NCBI GenBank assembly: GCA_009809945.1
Contig: WTPW01001106.1
Span: forward strand, 139,911-203,910
Origin: Gigaspora margarita
Lineage: Eukaryota > Glomeromycota > Glomeromycetes > Diversisporales > Gigasporaceae
DNA: 64,000 nucleotides
Direction: 5' to 3'
A program made the translations under genes and the position numbers. Under the pieces are notes generated by a model. The model had not been told where the DNA came from and ran no database searches. It saw only the letters and a program-made list of their open reading frames with translations. Positions 11,890 to 22,822 of this stretch are shown here, piece after piece (the first letter of the stretch is position 1; each line of letters begins with the position of its first letter).

Positions 11890-12152
11890 AACGACGAAAT
11901 GGCGATTTATCTTCAATATCCCATGCAGTAGGTAAAACTAATTCTATTATCAACAATATATCTTCGACATTGGAAAAGAATGAACATGACGAAAAAAAGC
12001 CTAAACCCAAGCCCTTATTAAGTCCTATTCCGCACCGTACTCCATGTTGCACTCTACGTTGCACTCTACATCACACTCCACATCGTAATATCTTTACCGT
12101 CTCTCCTCCTGTGAATTTAAGTCAGTGGATGAGGGAAGAAGATCATACATAA
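11890..12152 (+). CDS. Unrecognised short frame with proline/lysine-rich middle
   Basis: An open frame without an initiating Met runs from an acceptor-like TGATAG to TAA. It contains EKKPKPKPLLSP, a Cys/His-rich TPCCTLRCTLHHTPH stretch and a conserved-looking tail SPPVNLSQWMREEDHT. It could be a terminal exon. It is followed within 10 bp by an inverted repeat. No family was recognised. Confidence 0.25.
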
Positions 12153-12262
12153 ATTAAATCGGGACACTATCAAATTTTTATCAAATATGAAAGTGTCCCG
12201 ATTTAAACATGTGCCAATAAATGAGTGAAAAAAGCACGGGTTGTTACATAAGACCCGTACAA
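12153..12262. repeat. Two short GC-containing hairpins
   Basis: TTAAATCGGGACACT and its exact complement are separated by ~23 bp (12,154-12,208). About 30 bp downstream ACGGGT and ACCCGT form a second small stem (12,236-12,260). They could be a tiny foldback element or an RNA structure. Neither is followed by a T tract, so a terminator is not supported. Confidence 0.4.
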
Positions 12263-12324
12263 TAATAATAGAGTACATATGTAGATTAGAGCTTACAACG
12301 GCCTTATGTTCATATAAAAAATAG

Positions 12325-12543
12325 CTTGTGATCTATTATAACGGAATGTTTAAAATGAACGCATATAGGTTAATAAATTCAGAATTTGACAAATTTCATT
12401 ATTCAAGAGTGATATTTAGTTCCTGTGAATACCAACATGTGCTCAATTCCTATACAAACCTACCAGGTGGCAGAAATAGAAGGCGACAACAGCCTGTCTT
12501 GAATCAGTGGTCAATTAATACAACCGAATATTCTTTGGTATAG
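12325..12543 (+). CDS. Unrecognised short frame
   Basis: About 70 codons end at TAG, including ILLVN-free mixed sequence such as NAYRLINSEFDKFHYSR and LPGGRNRRRQQPVLNQWS. The composition is more gene-like than that of the homopolymer frames nearby. It lies close to the right end of the TIR element and may be a captured exon. No domain was recognised. Confidence 0.2.
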   Translation, partial: LVIYYNGMFKMNAYRLINSEFDKFHYSRVIFSSCEYQHVLNSYTNLPGGRNRRRQQPVLNQWSINTTEYSLV

Positions 12544-13325
12544 TATCTTGAATATTTTTATTATATATTTATATAATTGTTACACAAATAATTATGCAAT
12601 GTTTTATTAGCTATATGTTTATAATAAGTTGGCCCCCCCATAATTTTACTAACCCCTAGATATTACCAAAATACAAAAGTATAACCTAAACGATGTACCT
12701 GATAACAATACATATTTCACCATAGCACTAAATTAAGCGACAGCTCTAGTAACGATGATACCAACGAGACTATCAAAAAAACTGAAATAAAAAAATAACT
12801 GATTTAGTTAGTTGATAATCATTATTTATACCTATGATCTAATATGTTATACTATATAGAAATAGGATATAGCTAAATCGTATTATGAGAAAAATTATAA
12901 AATTCTTATTAATTATAAATAATAAAATTTTATTGGTTATGATTTTTAATATAAATTTATATTAAGTCGGCTAAGCCGATTTTTTGAAAAATTGGCTGAC
13001 TTAGTTAGCTAAGTCGATAAAATCGACTAACACAAAATTGACTACAAACACTAGAAATAGCAAAATACTATGGTGGAAATAGCAATTCCCTATTTTAATA
13101 AGTTTATTAATTTTCTTGACTCTCGTTATATTGCACCAACAAGACAAGCTACAAAAAAAATGATTATAGATGAGTTCGAAAGTAGAAAAATTAAAATAAT
13201 AAATGATATCATATGAATTCCCAGAAAACTGCTAATATTTGGATATCGTGAAAATTTGAAGCTTTTCTTGGTATTACAATTTACTATATTGATGTAAATT
13301 GGAAGATGCGTTATTTTCTCTTAGA

Positions 13326-13923
13326 GAAGTGCAGTAAATCATATAATTAGGGTTTACATAGGTCCGACCTCCTCCCCCCTGTGATAGACTATTGACCAAT
13401 CAAATTTCGTCTTTTTAATATTAAAAAAATTCAAAAATGTTTTTGATCCCACGTACGATAACAGTCGCTACATAGTAGAGTCAAAATTTTACTATATGAA
13501 TCGATTAAAGTTGCTTAAGTAAACTTGTTCAGAAGATCAAAATACACTTACTCTAAAATTTTCATTAGTATTGAAGAACCTTTTATTATTTGACTTTTTG
13601 ATTTTTTTGTTTGACAAAAATTTTAAAATTTTTTAAAAAAATACATTCGACGAACGTAAAAATTAAAAGTTAAATAATAAAAACTTCTTTAATTTTGATC
13701 AAAATTTTAGAATATATGTATTTTGATATTCCAAACAAGTTTACTTAATCGATAATTATCGATTGACATAGTAAATTTAGACTTTACTATGTAGCAACTT
13801 TCTGTGAATTTTTATTATAATAAATACTTCAATATTATTGGCTATTTTACTTTATATATATATAGGACATGATAAATGGGGACCCCCTTCCCCCCTAAAA
13901 AATTATGTGATTTACTGCACTTC
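13326..13923. mobile_element. Foldback MITE inserted in hAT #1
   Basis: Perfect ends GAAGTGCAGTAAATCA and TGATTTACTGCACTTC surround a large palindrome. CTTAGA flanks both sides (13,320-13,325 and 13,925-13,930). Removing it restores the hAT frame RYFLLDIIPFTSRHTDVN. The interior (13,470-13,800) is a copy of the recurrent palindromic core with TAGTAAA, CTTAAGTAAACTTGTTC and ACGAACGTAAAAATTAAAAG motifs. Confidence 0.8.
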
Positions 13924-14738
13924 CCTTAGATATAATTCCATTTACTAGTAGACACACAGATGTAAATATGGCAGATACCATTAATAATCTTTTTGCTAAA
14001 TTTAATATTATTAAGAAAAAAACTTTAGCACTTACAACAGATAATAAGTCCACTATAGTCATTTGTGAACAGCTAATCACACAAGAACTACAGTATAAAT
14101 TTGACAATATTGGGTTTTTACATTACTGTTGTGCAGTTCACATGCTCAACTTGGCTACAAAACAAGAATTAGAAATGGTTGATTCCTCTGTAGAAAAGGT
14201 TCAAAGTTTAATGTCAAAAATCAAATATTTATTTGCCTTTGTGATGATTTGTATGGATTATGCCAACTTAAGGGAATTTCATACCTTAAAGCCAAACTAG
14301 ATGTTGATACAAGATGGAACAGCACCTACTACATGTTACAAAAAATGCAAAAAATAGAAACAGTTCTTAAATTACTTGCCATAGACCATCCGTCGATTTA
14401 TGCTCTATATCCAAGTATTAGTGAGTAGCAAAGTTTAAAAATAAAAAAATAATTATAACAATAATTGGGTTACGGTATGATTTTTCAAATCAAAAGGACA
14501 TAATATCATCGGTATTATGTCTTTTCAGAAAAATGGTTTTAAAAATTGTACTGTAATCTAATAATTCAACAAATCACTTCTATCAAAATATTTCAAATAG
14601 TTAATAAAAATTTTTCAAATTTTAGGATATACTTATTTTATTAGAACCAATGGAAACTGCTACAAAACTGCTCTCAGCAATATCATATCTGACCATAAGT
14701 GATATATGTTTAGTATTTTTAAGTATTCAAAATTTTTT

Positions 14739-15760
14739 AAATATATACATTGAACAAGATGAATTTTCTCAAAAAATGGCTGCTGCATTGATTCATCAAA
14801 AAATGAAAGAATATTGGATCATAATGGATAAACCTTCTATTATTTCTACCATTCTTGACCCTTGTGCAAAATTGAAAACATTTAACAAGACAGAAGCCAT
14901 TAATGCCAAGAAAACAGTTCAAAAAATTATGGATCAATATATCTCTAAATACTAGCAAACCTTAATCTCTATGAATACTAAAGACAGTTTGCTTAAAACC
15001 GCTCAAAAGTTTTTTTGGAATTTATATAACAATATTAGTTTATAAGTTATTGAAAAAGAGACAGGTTCATTGGACTAGTAGAAGGCAAATCAAAAAACTT
15101 ACCCTATTCTTTTAAAAATAGCATTAGATTATCTTAGTATTCAAGCAACTAGCATTGTGTCTAAGCAGGTCTTCACTATAGCAGGTAATACCATTTCAAG
15201 AACTTGCAATCATCTTCATTCTGAAACAGCAAGAGCATGTCTTTGCATTAAATATATACATTGAACAAGATGAATTTTCTCAAAAAATGGCTGCTGCATT
15301 GATTCATCAAAAAATAAAAGAATATTGGATCNTAATGGATAAACCTTCTATTATTTCTGCCATTTTTGACCCCTGTGCAAAATTGAAAACATTTAACAAG
15401 ACAGAAGCCATTAATGCCAAGAAAACAGTTCAAAAAATTATGGATCAATATATCTCTAAATACTAGCAAACCTTAATCCCTATGAATACTAAAGACAGTT
15501 TGCTTAAAACCACTCAAAAGTTTTTTTGGAATTTATATAACAATATTAGTTTAGAAGTTATTGAAAAAGAGACAGGTTCATTGGACTAGTAGAAGGCAAA
15601 TCAAAAAACTTACCCTATTCTTTCAAAAATAGCATTAGATTATCTTAGTATTCAAGCAACTAGCATTGTGTCTGAGCAGGTCTTTGCTATAGCAGGTAAT
15701 ACCATTTCAAGAACTTGCAATCATCTTCATTCTGAAACAGCAAGAGCATGTCTTTGCGTC
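14739..15760 (+). repeat. 511-bp tandem duplication inside hAT #1
   Basis: Two head-to-tail copies (about 14,739-15,249 and 15,250-15,760) align without indels and differ at roughly a dozen positions, mostly transitions. Each spans the ILDP region and the start of the dimerisation domain. The second copy contains one N (15,332). The duplication post-dates most decay of the element. Confidence 0.9.
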
Positions 15761-15830
15761 AAAAGCTAGCTTAGTAATAGTGTTGGTAAAATTGATTAAA
15801 TAGAAAGATTAGCATGATCAGTATATAGAT

Positions 15831-16581
15831 ACAATTTTTTTGATCTTTATAGAGTAATAATGCAAAAGCAAAATATAAGAACTCAATTAACTAAAAGCAG
15901 CTTTTTTTAAATCGGAACTGCTAATAATAAGTGTAAAGAGTAATTTTTTTTTTATAAAATAAAACTCGCACTCTAAGCATAGCAAATAAAGTAATGCTAA
16001 TCTAAATATAATATCAAGCTATAAATTTTTTTTCCAAAATTAAATGATCATTTTAAATAATGCATTTCTATTGGTTGAAATGGACCGGTCCACAGTCTAG
16101 TCCTGAACTGAACCCAATTAAGACCGGTTTATCGAAATAGTTTAAAGACCTCGGTTTAGTCTATGGTCTACTACTTGAACTAGTCTTTTGAACCAAGACC
16201 GAACCAGGATGGACCGTAACATTCCTACGCTTTAACCAACCCCCTAGTATAGTAATAATTAATATTTATTTTAAGAAAAAAGCTATTTGTAACTGGATAT
16301 TATATAATAGCTTAAGATCAGTATTAATGTTAAGGTTAGAGCTGGGTTAGGATTAGGGTTAGAATCAAGATCAATACAAAATTGCAAAAGGATCATTTTT
16401 TGTTAAAAGTGCAACAGGGTTACCCTAGTAAAATTTTGAGTTATAGAATATAGGTGTTACGTAACATCTGGTTACGAATAGATTTATTCTTCTAATAAAT
16501 GTTTTTTTTGTTACATTATACCTGATCTTAAAGTTCGATTGACAGGAAATAGATAAATTTTGGCATAGACCCTAGCATCAC
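15831..16581. other. Probable hAT 3' flank with GGTCC-rich block
   Basis: The block at 16,080-16,230 is rich in GACCGG/GGTCC motifs and ends GGACCGTAACATTCCTAC, which resembles an hAT-type terminus. No matching inverted end was found upstream. The remainder is AT-rich and empty. Confidence 0.3.
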
Positions 16582-17146
16582 CAGGGCCGATGATTTTCTG
16601 CGGTGGTTAAGACTTAATTCTGAGTGTGGTTAAGACATGTGATTTACTGTGATAAATTTTTTACGAAAGGGTGAAACCCGCGCTGAGATGATCACGTTAT
16701 TGATGCGGATTTAGCTTAATTAGGGTTAGGGTACTATTTTAGGATAGTTAGATGGAGATCTGCATCAATAACGTAACTATTTCTGCGCGGGTTTCACCCT
16801 GTCGTAATTTTTTTATGCAGTAGTGCATTTTGTAATTTCTGTGTATACCATTTCGTAATTTCTGCGATTTAATGCGATCTAATTTTCCTAAAATTTTTAA
16901 AATTTATAATTCCGTAACTCCCCGGAGAACACGCTCGTAATTTACGTTGATTTATTGTCTACTTTTTCGGGATTGCGGGCCTGAATTTATGGCCAAATCC
17001 TGTGATACTTTGTGAATTCTGCGAAATTCTGCGTATTTTTTTAGATTCTGTGACATTCTGCGGTGACTAAGGGTGATTTCTGTGATTGGCTGTGATTAAG
17101 AGAAATTCTGCTGTTTTCTGTGAATCACAGAAAATCATCGGCCCTG
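16582..17146. mobile_element. MITE with CAGGGCCGATGATTTTCTG ends
   Basis: Nineteen-base perfect inverted ends (16,582-16,600 and 17,128-17,146) enclose TCTGTG/CTGCG-rich subterminal repeats typical of hAT MITEs. Flanks do not show a clear duplication. A second element is nested at 16,668-16,800. Confidence 0.75.
16668..16800. mobile_element. Nested 133-bp MITE
   Basis: AGGGTGAAACCCGCGC and its complement form the ends, and a second inverted block (CGTTATTGATGC) lies inside. It is inserted within the left half of the 16,582-17,146 element. Confidence 0.75.
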
Positions 17147-17692
17147 AGCGAAATTTTTAGATTGGTAAGACGCCAGGGGGGTTTTCGTCTATCAGGTAAC
17201 TACTTATCTAAATCTGGAATCATATTACCAAACAGAAAACATAAGTTCTGCAAAGCCTAAGCTCTTTTGAAAACTACCTATTTAGAAGTTACTTTGTATA
17301 AATATGAGGGAAGTAAAAAATATACATATAAATAGATAAGATCAGATGTAGCATTCAAAACCCGGGCACACTAATAATGGGAATTGCTGTACTTGGTAGG
17401 GTTTTGACGTGATATAAAAATTAAGTGTAATATAGTATATTCACAAATGTAATAAACTATATGAAATTAATAAAGACTCCAATAAAGCGTTCGATCTTAA
17501 ATAAAACTCTTGATACACGTATAGAGAATTAAAAAATTTTCATTAATAAGTCTTGTAAATATATTTTTGATTCTTATTTAGTAGTGTACTGAGTACATAT
17601 ATGCATATACATTTTTACAATTTATAAATATACACATTGTCAAAAATATAATTCGACTATAAACAATATAATCATTTTTTTAATCAGATAAA
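17147..17692. other. 3' flank of the Tea1-like gene
   Basis: AT-rich with no gene. AATAAA occurs on the minus strand side of the region downstream of the stop codon but a single polyadenylation site cannot be chosen. Confidence 0.35.
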
Positions 17693-20600
17693 TTAGATAA
17701 ATTTGTTTTTTTCAAAATGTGAAATTTTAGAGCTCTGATCACTACTTTCAAAGTAGGAAAGTTTAGAACTCTGATCACTACTTTTACCAATATCAATATC
17801 AGAGTCGTTTTCATCAAACGAAACAATTTCAGAGAATTCTGTATCTGTAGGTGATGATGGATATTCCGGAAGAACAAAGCTTGGAAGATCCGGATATTTT
17901 TCTTTTACCAAGTTATCAAAATAGTCATCTCTAATTTCTGATGTTTTGGGCTCTTGAATTTTAAAGTTTATCGTAGGCGATTCTTCTGTATTGGGTATGC
18001 CGAATACATCGCCAATAGATCGGTAAACTTCAATAATGCTTTCCATCTGATCAAGTAGCATAGCAACTTTGCTTTCAGAATTTATCAATTTTTGCTCTAA
18101 TTCATCATTAGTAGCGATCAATTTATTGTTTTTTTCTTTATATAAATTAATTTCATGTTCTTTTAATTCTTTTTCTTCCTCCCACCATTTTTCTTCTTCA
18201 ATTTCTTTTAAAGCTTCTTGTTGTTCAAAAGAAGATTTTGTTTGTTCTATCTCCTGTTCAAGATTTTCTTTCATGTTTTCCGATGTCAAAATTTGTTGCT
18301 TTAAAAGTTCATTAGACTTTCTCAATGCATCATTTTCATGTTTTAAAGGACTGTATATTCTCTTTAATTCTTCATATTCACGATCCACTAAAGCTTTTTC
18401 ATTTTGAATTTGAGTTACTTGTGTTTGCATGAGTGAAATTTGTTGTAATTTTTCTTTTTTGAGGATTTTCAATTGTTGATTTAGTGACTGCTGGTTTATA
18501 TAATCCTGCATTATTGAAGTTTTAACATTATCATGAGTATTAACTGCTTTTTGAAGTTTTGCCTCTAACCCCTCTTTATCTGTATTGATTAATTGGCCCT
18601 TCATTATTTTCAATAGTTTTTCTGCGCTCTGCGCATACATATGTATCATTTGATAATCTGATCCTATTTGGTTTGCTTTTTGTTTGATCTCTTTAAGTTG
18701 TCGTTGAATTATTGCCGCTTTTGATTCAACTAAACGAATCATATCTTCGATTTCGGCTATTTCATAAAATGTTTCTAGGTCATAACATTCAGAAATTTCT
18801 TTAGACTGTCTTGCTACTTCACTTTCATAACGTTCTGAGTTCACAGCTATTTGCTTTGATGCTTCTGATTGTCTTTTTATTTGAAGTAATTGTTCTTTAA
18901 TCGCTTGGATATCATTTAATAAATTTGTTGTTTTTTCAAATTTTGATTCAATATTTGCAATCTTTTCAGATGCTAACTTAGATTGATTTGCCGTACTTTC
19001 CTGATATAAAAAATAAAAAAATAAAAAATAACAAAATAAAGGTAAACATTATTAATTTAAAATTAATAAATGCAAAGAATAATACTTTTATGAAAGAAAC
19101 CTTTGCGTGCTGCAATTGTTGATTTAATTGAACAAGGAACCGAATAATTGAAAATTTTTCTGATCCTATCTCTTCACAATCTGACATTTTTTCAGTATCA
19201 TTTAACTCGTTGTCAGGAGAATCCGGAGTATATCCATTCTTTTTAGCCAATTCCAGTTGTGATTTAAGCCAACATTCACGCTTTTTAAATTCGGCAATTT
19301 GAAAATCTTGTTCTTGGAGCCTTTCCAAATAACTTTCTCGATCAATATTTGAGAGATCATCTGAATAATGTCTATCATTTTCACACGTCGGATGTGGCAT
19401 ACTCGGTCTATCTGAAGAATTTGAGAAATTATCATCATCTCTAACAATATTTGAATGCTTACTAATGGTAGGTATATTATCATGAAAATTGTCCAAAAGT
19501 ATTGGTGTTTGATCCACCGTTTGAACATCTTGTGGTCTCTGTAATTTTGTTTCATCAAATGCAGAGTTTATATTCCGCGTACGTCCTATATTTGAGTTTG
19601 TTTCATCAAATTCTAAATTATTGTTATTTGTTGGAACTTTATCAAAAGATTCTGGAAATTTCTCTTTTTCGATCATTTTTTCGTCATTTGTGAAAGTTTC
19701 GGAAATTTTTAAATTTTCATCAATTGTTGAATTATCTTCAATCTCTGGTAAAGATTCAGTTACTTTCTCCAAAGGACTTTTCACTCGACGTTTTGGACCA
19801 CCCGGTCTTGTTATAAAGCCTTGCAAATTTGTGATTTGCGATAGCCGAAATATAGATTTTTGATTCTTTATGGTAATGTTATTGTTTTGTTCATTAGTAT
19901 AACTTGATGTTTCTCGAGTTTGAAATTTCGGCGACGTGGAAATAGAAGGCTCAGATGACCTCCGTTGTAGCTGCCGCTGCGAGAATGCATTTAAATAAGA
20001 TCCCGTAGGAAATTTTATTTTTGCTGAACAAAAATCATAAGTTAATGTTGGAAAGGTGTTAAATACTTGAATCACATAAGAGATGAATACTCACATGTAT
20101 CCAAAATATGGATTATTCCTTTCGAATGCGTAGATTCTCCACCAAAGATAAAAACCTTATCATCTGCTGTAGTCATTGTATGCCCATAACAAGGACTCAA
20201 AAAGGATGCACCAATTCTTATCAATAAAAATCAAACAAATTTAACTTTTTCCTATATTCTAAATCTATTCACCTTGGTGTAGGCCCCATTTTCTGAAATA
20301 TATGCCACGTCTTTTCTAAATAAAAGTAATTTGATTAGTATTTTTATATAAAATTCATTGTTATTAAAGTATTATAAATTTTTTTTTAAAAAAATAAATA
20401 CGTTTTATTCTGAATGCTGTCAAATCAGATAATTCTTTATTATCATTTGTCATTCCGCCGAAAACATAAATTATATCATCCACAAGAGCAGCCTTATGAT
20501 AACAACGCGGAGATGGATTAAAGTCATTTGAAGAAATTTCAGACCAAGAATTGTTTTGTGTGTCATAGCACCACACATCATTATAACATCGAATTCCATC

Positions 20601-21665
20601 AGTTCCCCCGAAACTTATTATTAAGGTTCAATTTTAATTAGTATATTGAAAAAAAATCATAGATAATGATGTCTGAACATACACATACATGTAAATGTTA
20701 TCCTTATATACGCATGCAATGTGCCCAGCCCTGCCAGGCGGTGAATAATTCGAAGGAGAAATAAACTTCCAACATAAATTTTGTGATTCCACTATGAATG
20801 AATATATAGATTTTAATTTCTATTCGAATGCGTTTATTATTCAATTATATAATTAATTATTTACTGGTAGCTAAATCAAATACGATTAAGTCATTCAAAT
20901 AAATTCCTTTGGAATTTTGACCACCAAATATATACATGAATGTCCCGATTACAGTTGCCGAGTGGCCGTGACGTTGTGTAAGAAAAGTTTTTTCAGGGAT
21001 TGAAAGTTTTGACCATTGTTTTGTAACTGTAAATGAGTATTAAATAAGTGCATTCGCAACAAAAAAAAATTAATTAATTAATTAATCAATTAATTATTAT
21101 TTTTTTTTTAATAAGAGAATGCTTGCGATTTTATATTTACCAGTATTGAGTATGTATATAAAATCGTTAGGACTTTCCGTAGGATATTTAAGCAATCCAC
21201 CGAAAACTGTATACGATTTGTAACTTGAACATTCAATATTGCATTTACTTAAAATCTGATTTTAAAAGTACTGATAGTGTATACCTATCATATTGTGCCC
21301 GACAATAATATGTGTGTGTCCACTCCGTGGATGCGGTATATCTCCTGATGTTGTAAGTTTATACGCATTTAATTTATCTGGAAATTATCATTTGAATCAG
21401 ATATAATCCATCTATGTTAGTTTAGATTAAAGGTTAGAATTCTGAAAACAAAGTTTTACCACATACCCGTCTCAATTACAAAAACATCATTTTGAGGTTT
21501 TCCGTCAACAACTCCCCCGAAGATGAATACTTGTTTATTAATTGCATATTCGTTTGATGAATGTCCATAACGTGGAAAAGGATTGCACTCTTCAAGTTGA
21601 TTAATTTGAGTCCATGGATAAATTGGACCTGTTGGTTTTAGTTTTAATTTTGACATCAAGCTCAT
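17693..21665 (-). CDS. Tea1-like Kelch-repeat/coiled-coil cell polarity protein
   Basis: Ten exons join in frame with GT-AG introns of 56-114 bp: 21665-21467, 21377-21285, 21206-21141, 21026-20865, 20791-20689, 20613-20402, 20315-20273, 20216-20095, 20023-19101, 19000-17693. The product is 1,076 residues. Six Kelch repeats have glycine pairs at about residues 50, 100, 154, 210, 260 and 318, each preceded by a PxPR.GH-type motif, forming a beta-propeller (1-334). The N-terminal YPWTQ is typical of fungal Tea1-type Kelch proteins. Residues 335-550 are low-complexity. Coiled coil runs from ~556 to ~960, followed by an acidic tail with a doubled SSDQSSK motif. Tea1 rides microtubule tips to cell ends and marks growth sites. 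S. pombe Tea1 is similar in length. A role in hyphal tip growth is inference. The start is the first Met of exon 1. No breaks were seen. Confidence 0.93.
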
Positions 21666-22143
21666 AGCGTAATGAGACGGCGTAAGTTAAAATGCATAAC
21701 CAAATTGATGAGTTTTTGATGTAACACATTTGTCATTATTCCCATTGAAACTCCAATGCATGATTGGCTAATAAGTTCACCTAAAACGATAAATTTTTCA
21801 GCTAACGTTAATAAGCAGAATTGACCATCTATGCGCTGTATACTTTATATGTGCTTTAGAAGCATAGAGGTAATCATATTTGGTAGGACCGACTGGAAAT
21901 CTTATTTAGGAAAGATAATAATTTCGTGTTACTATGCATTATCTGACGCATTTAGTTTGATATAATTAAAATATGCCTATTGTTAACGTCTATCGGCGTT
22001 GCTCAAACCATTTCTCAAACTACATGATATATATATATGCATAGTAATTTCAAGTAAATACCTAATGTGATGCCGTACTGGTTATATATATGTGGATACG
22101 GTAGCTAAAAAATTACAGGAAGGATTTCTTGCGAAACACATCT

Positions 22144-22342
22144 ACAGCTGTTTTCATTCAGTAAATTCGGAAACACCTAAAATTTGCACGTTTCCCGAAA
22201 CCTCTTCGATCTCGTTCTAAGAACCGCCTAATATTCGTAAACTACGTCGCTGTCTCTTTATCAGGACAGTGAAGTAGTTTCTGAAAACCTAGGACGAGAT
22301 CGAAAAGGTTTCGGGTGTCCCAGAATTTATGAAAACAGTTGT
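22144..22342. repeat. Inverted-repeat element upstream of the Tea1-like gene
   Basis: ACAGCTGTTTTCAT...GTAAATTC pairs with GAATTTATGAAAACAGTTGT, with a second inner pair around GATCTCGTTCTAAG and ACGAGATCG. It lies about 480 bp upstream of the start codon. It is probably a MITE, and any promoter effect is unknown. Confidence 0.6.
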
Positions 22343-22610
22343 ATATGGATCTGAAGAACCGGTTATTATCCGGATACCCATTATCGTTATCAAAATTTAC
22401 AAATAAATATAAAACCGGAATTCTGCATAATTCCGAAATATATACTTATTTAGGGAAAGGACAGGAAAACCAGTTTTCGGTACTTTTGGGTCGATTTTAA
22501 GATTTTCAATTCTATTAGTTCTTATGCGAATTACACTTTACACTAATTTTTAGTAAATTATCGAGATTTTTTGATTTGAAAAAAACAATCTTTAAAAATT
22601 CGACGAATTG

Positions 22611-22822
22611 ATTAATAATTGTCGCAGCTGATGCTGAAATTTAGGGCCGCGATTTGAAAATATAAGCCTTGCTAAAATCCACATATACTCTTTAATAATT
22701 AATTCTAACCCTAAACCCTAACCCATCCATAAAAAAAAAGCAGAAAAAAACACCCAAAAAAATTTTAAAAATTTTATTAAAATAGGTCCAAATTTCAGCA
22801 TCAGCTGCGACAATAATTAATA
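22611..22822. mobile_element. 212-bp MITE with 32-bp near-perfect TIRs
   Basis: Both ends carry TGTCGCAGCTGATGCTGAAA preceded by ATTAATWAT. One mismatch separates the two 32-base ends. The interior includes CTAACCCTAAACCCTAACCC, a short telomere-like run. Confidence 0.85.

Larger units (their letters stand above)
9196..12658. mobile_element. TIR element carrying captured gene remnants (3.46 kb)
   Basis: Inverted ends of about 25-33 bp begin TAGGGGTTAGTAAAATTA and run into a G tract on both sides. The flanks share 8 of 9 bases (aatattacc at 9,187-9,195, gatattacc at 12,659-12,667), as expected for a Mutator-type 9-bp duplication or a hAT 8-bp one. No transposase was found. Instead it holds SPRY, RelE/ParE-like and TPR-like remnants on the minus strand and two short plus-strand frames. 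This is like gene-capturing Pack elements. The superfamily assignment is inference. Confidence 0.65.
7005..13082. mobile_element. Large TIR element inserted in hAT #1 (~6.1 kb)
   Basis: Both ends carry CTATTTCCACCATAGTATTT. The inverted similarity continues inward past two inserted segments through TTTGTAGTCAA, CGACTTAG and TTGGCTTAGCCG (left arm to ~7,965, right arm from ~12,965). The flanks read ...GGAAATTGC and GCAATTCCC..., which would rejoin as the hAT coding KEIAIPYFNK. The target duplication is short or unclear. Its interior holds the foldback MITE at 7,024-7,895, an unrecognised degenerate stretch at 8,000-9,190, and the gene-carrying TIR element at 9,196-12,658. Confidence 0.65.
4770..15830 (+). 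mobile_element. Decayed hAT transposon #1, split by nested insertions
   Basis: Fragments of one BED-finger hAT transposase appear in order on the plus strand: 4,880-4,980 and 6,771-7,004 (BED finger, with SYFDTS, TGVSTL and RHLDTHN motifs), 13,083-13,325 (FINFLDSRYIAPTRQ), 13,931-14,430 (LTTDNKST, FLHYCCAVHMLNLA, DTRWNSTYYML), and 14,623-15,790 (PMETATKLLSA, ILDPCAKLKTF, then the C-terminal dimerisation region LDYLSIQATSIVSEQVF). Removing the insert at 4,981-6,770 plus one TA copy restores GAA GTA CCT ATA TGC in frame, which places that junction to the base. In-frame stops at conserved tryptophans and the tandem duplication show it is dead. Neither terminus was identified with confidence. Confidence 0.85.

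Noticed and set aside
18069-18407. Plus-strand serine/phenylalanine-rich frame
   Set aside because: Antisense shadow of the coiled-coil exon of the Tea1-like gene.
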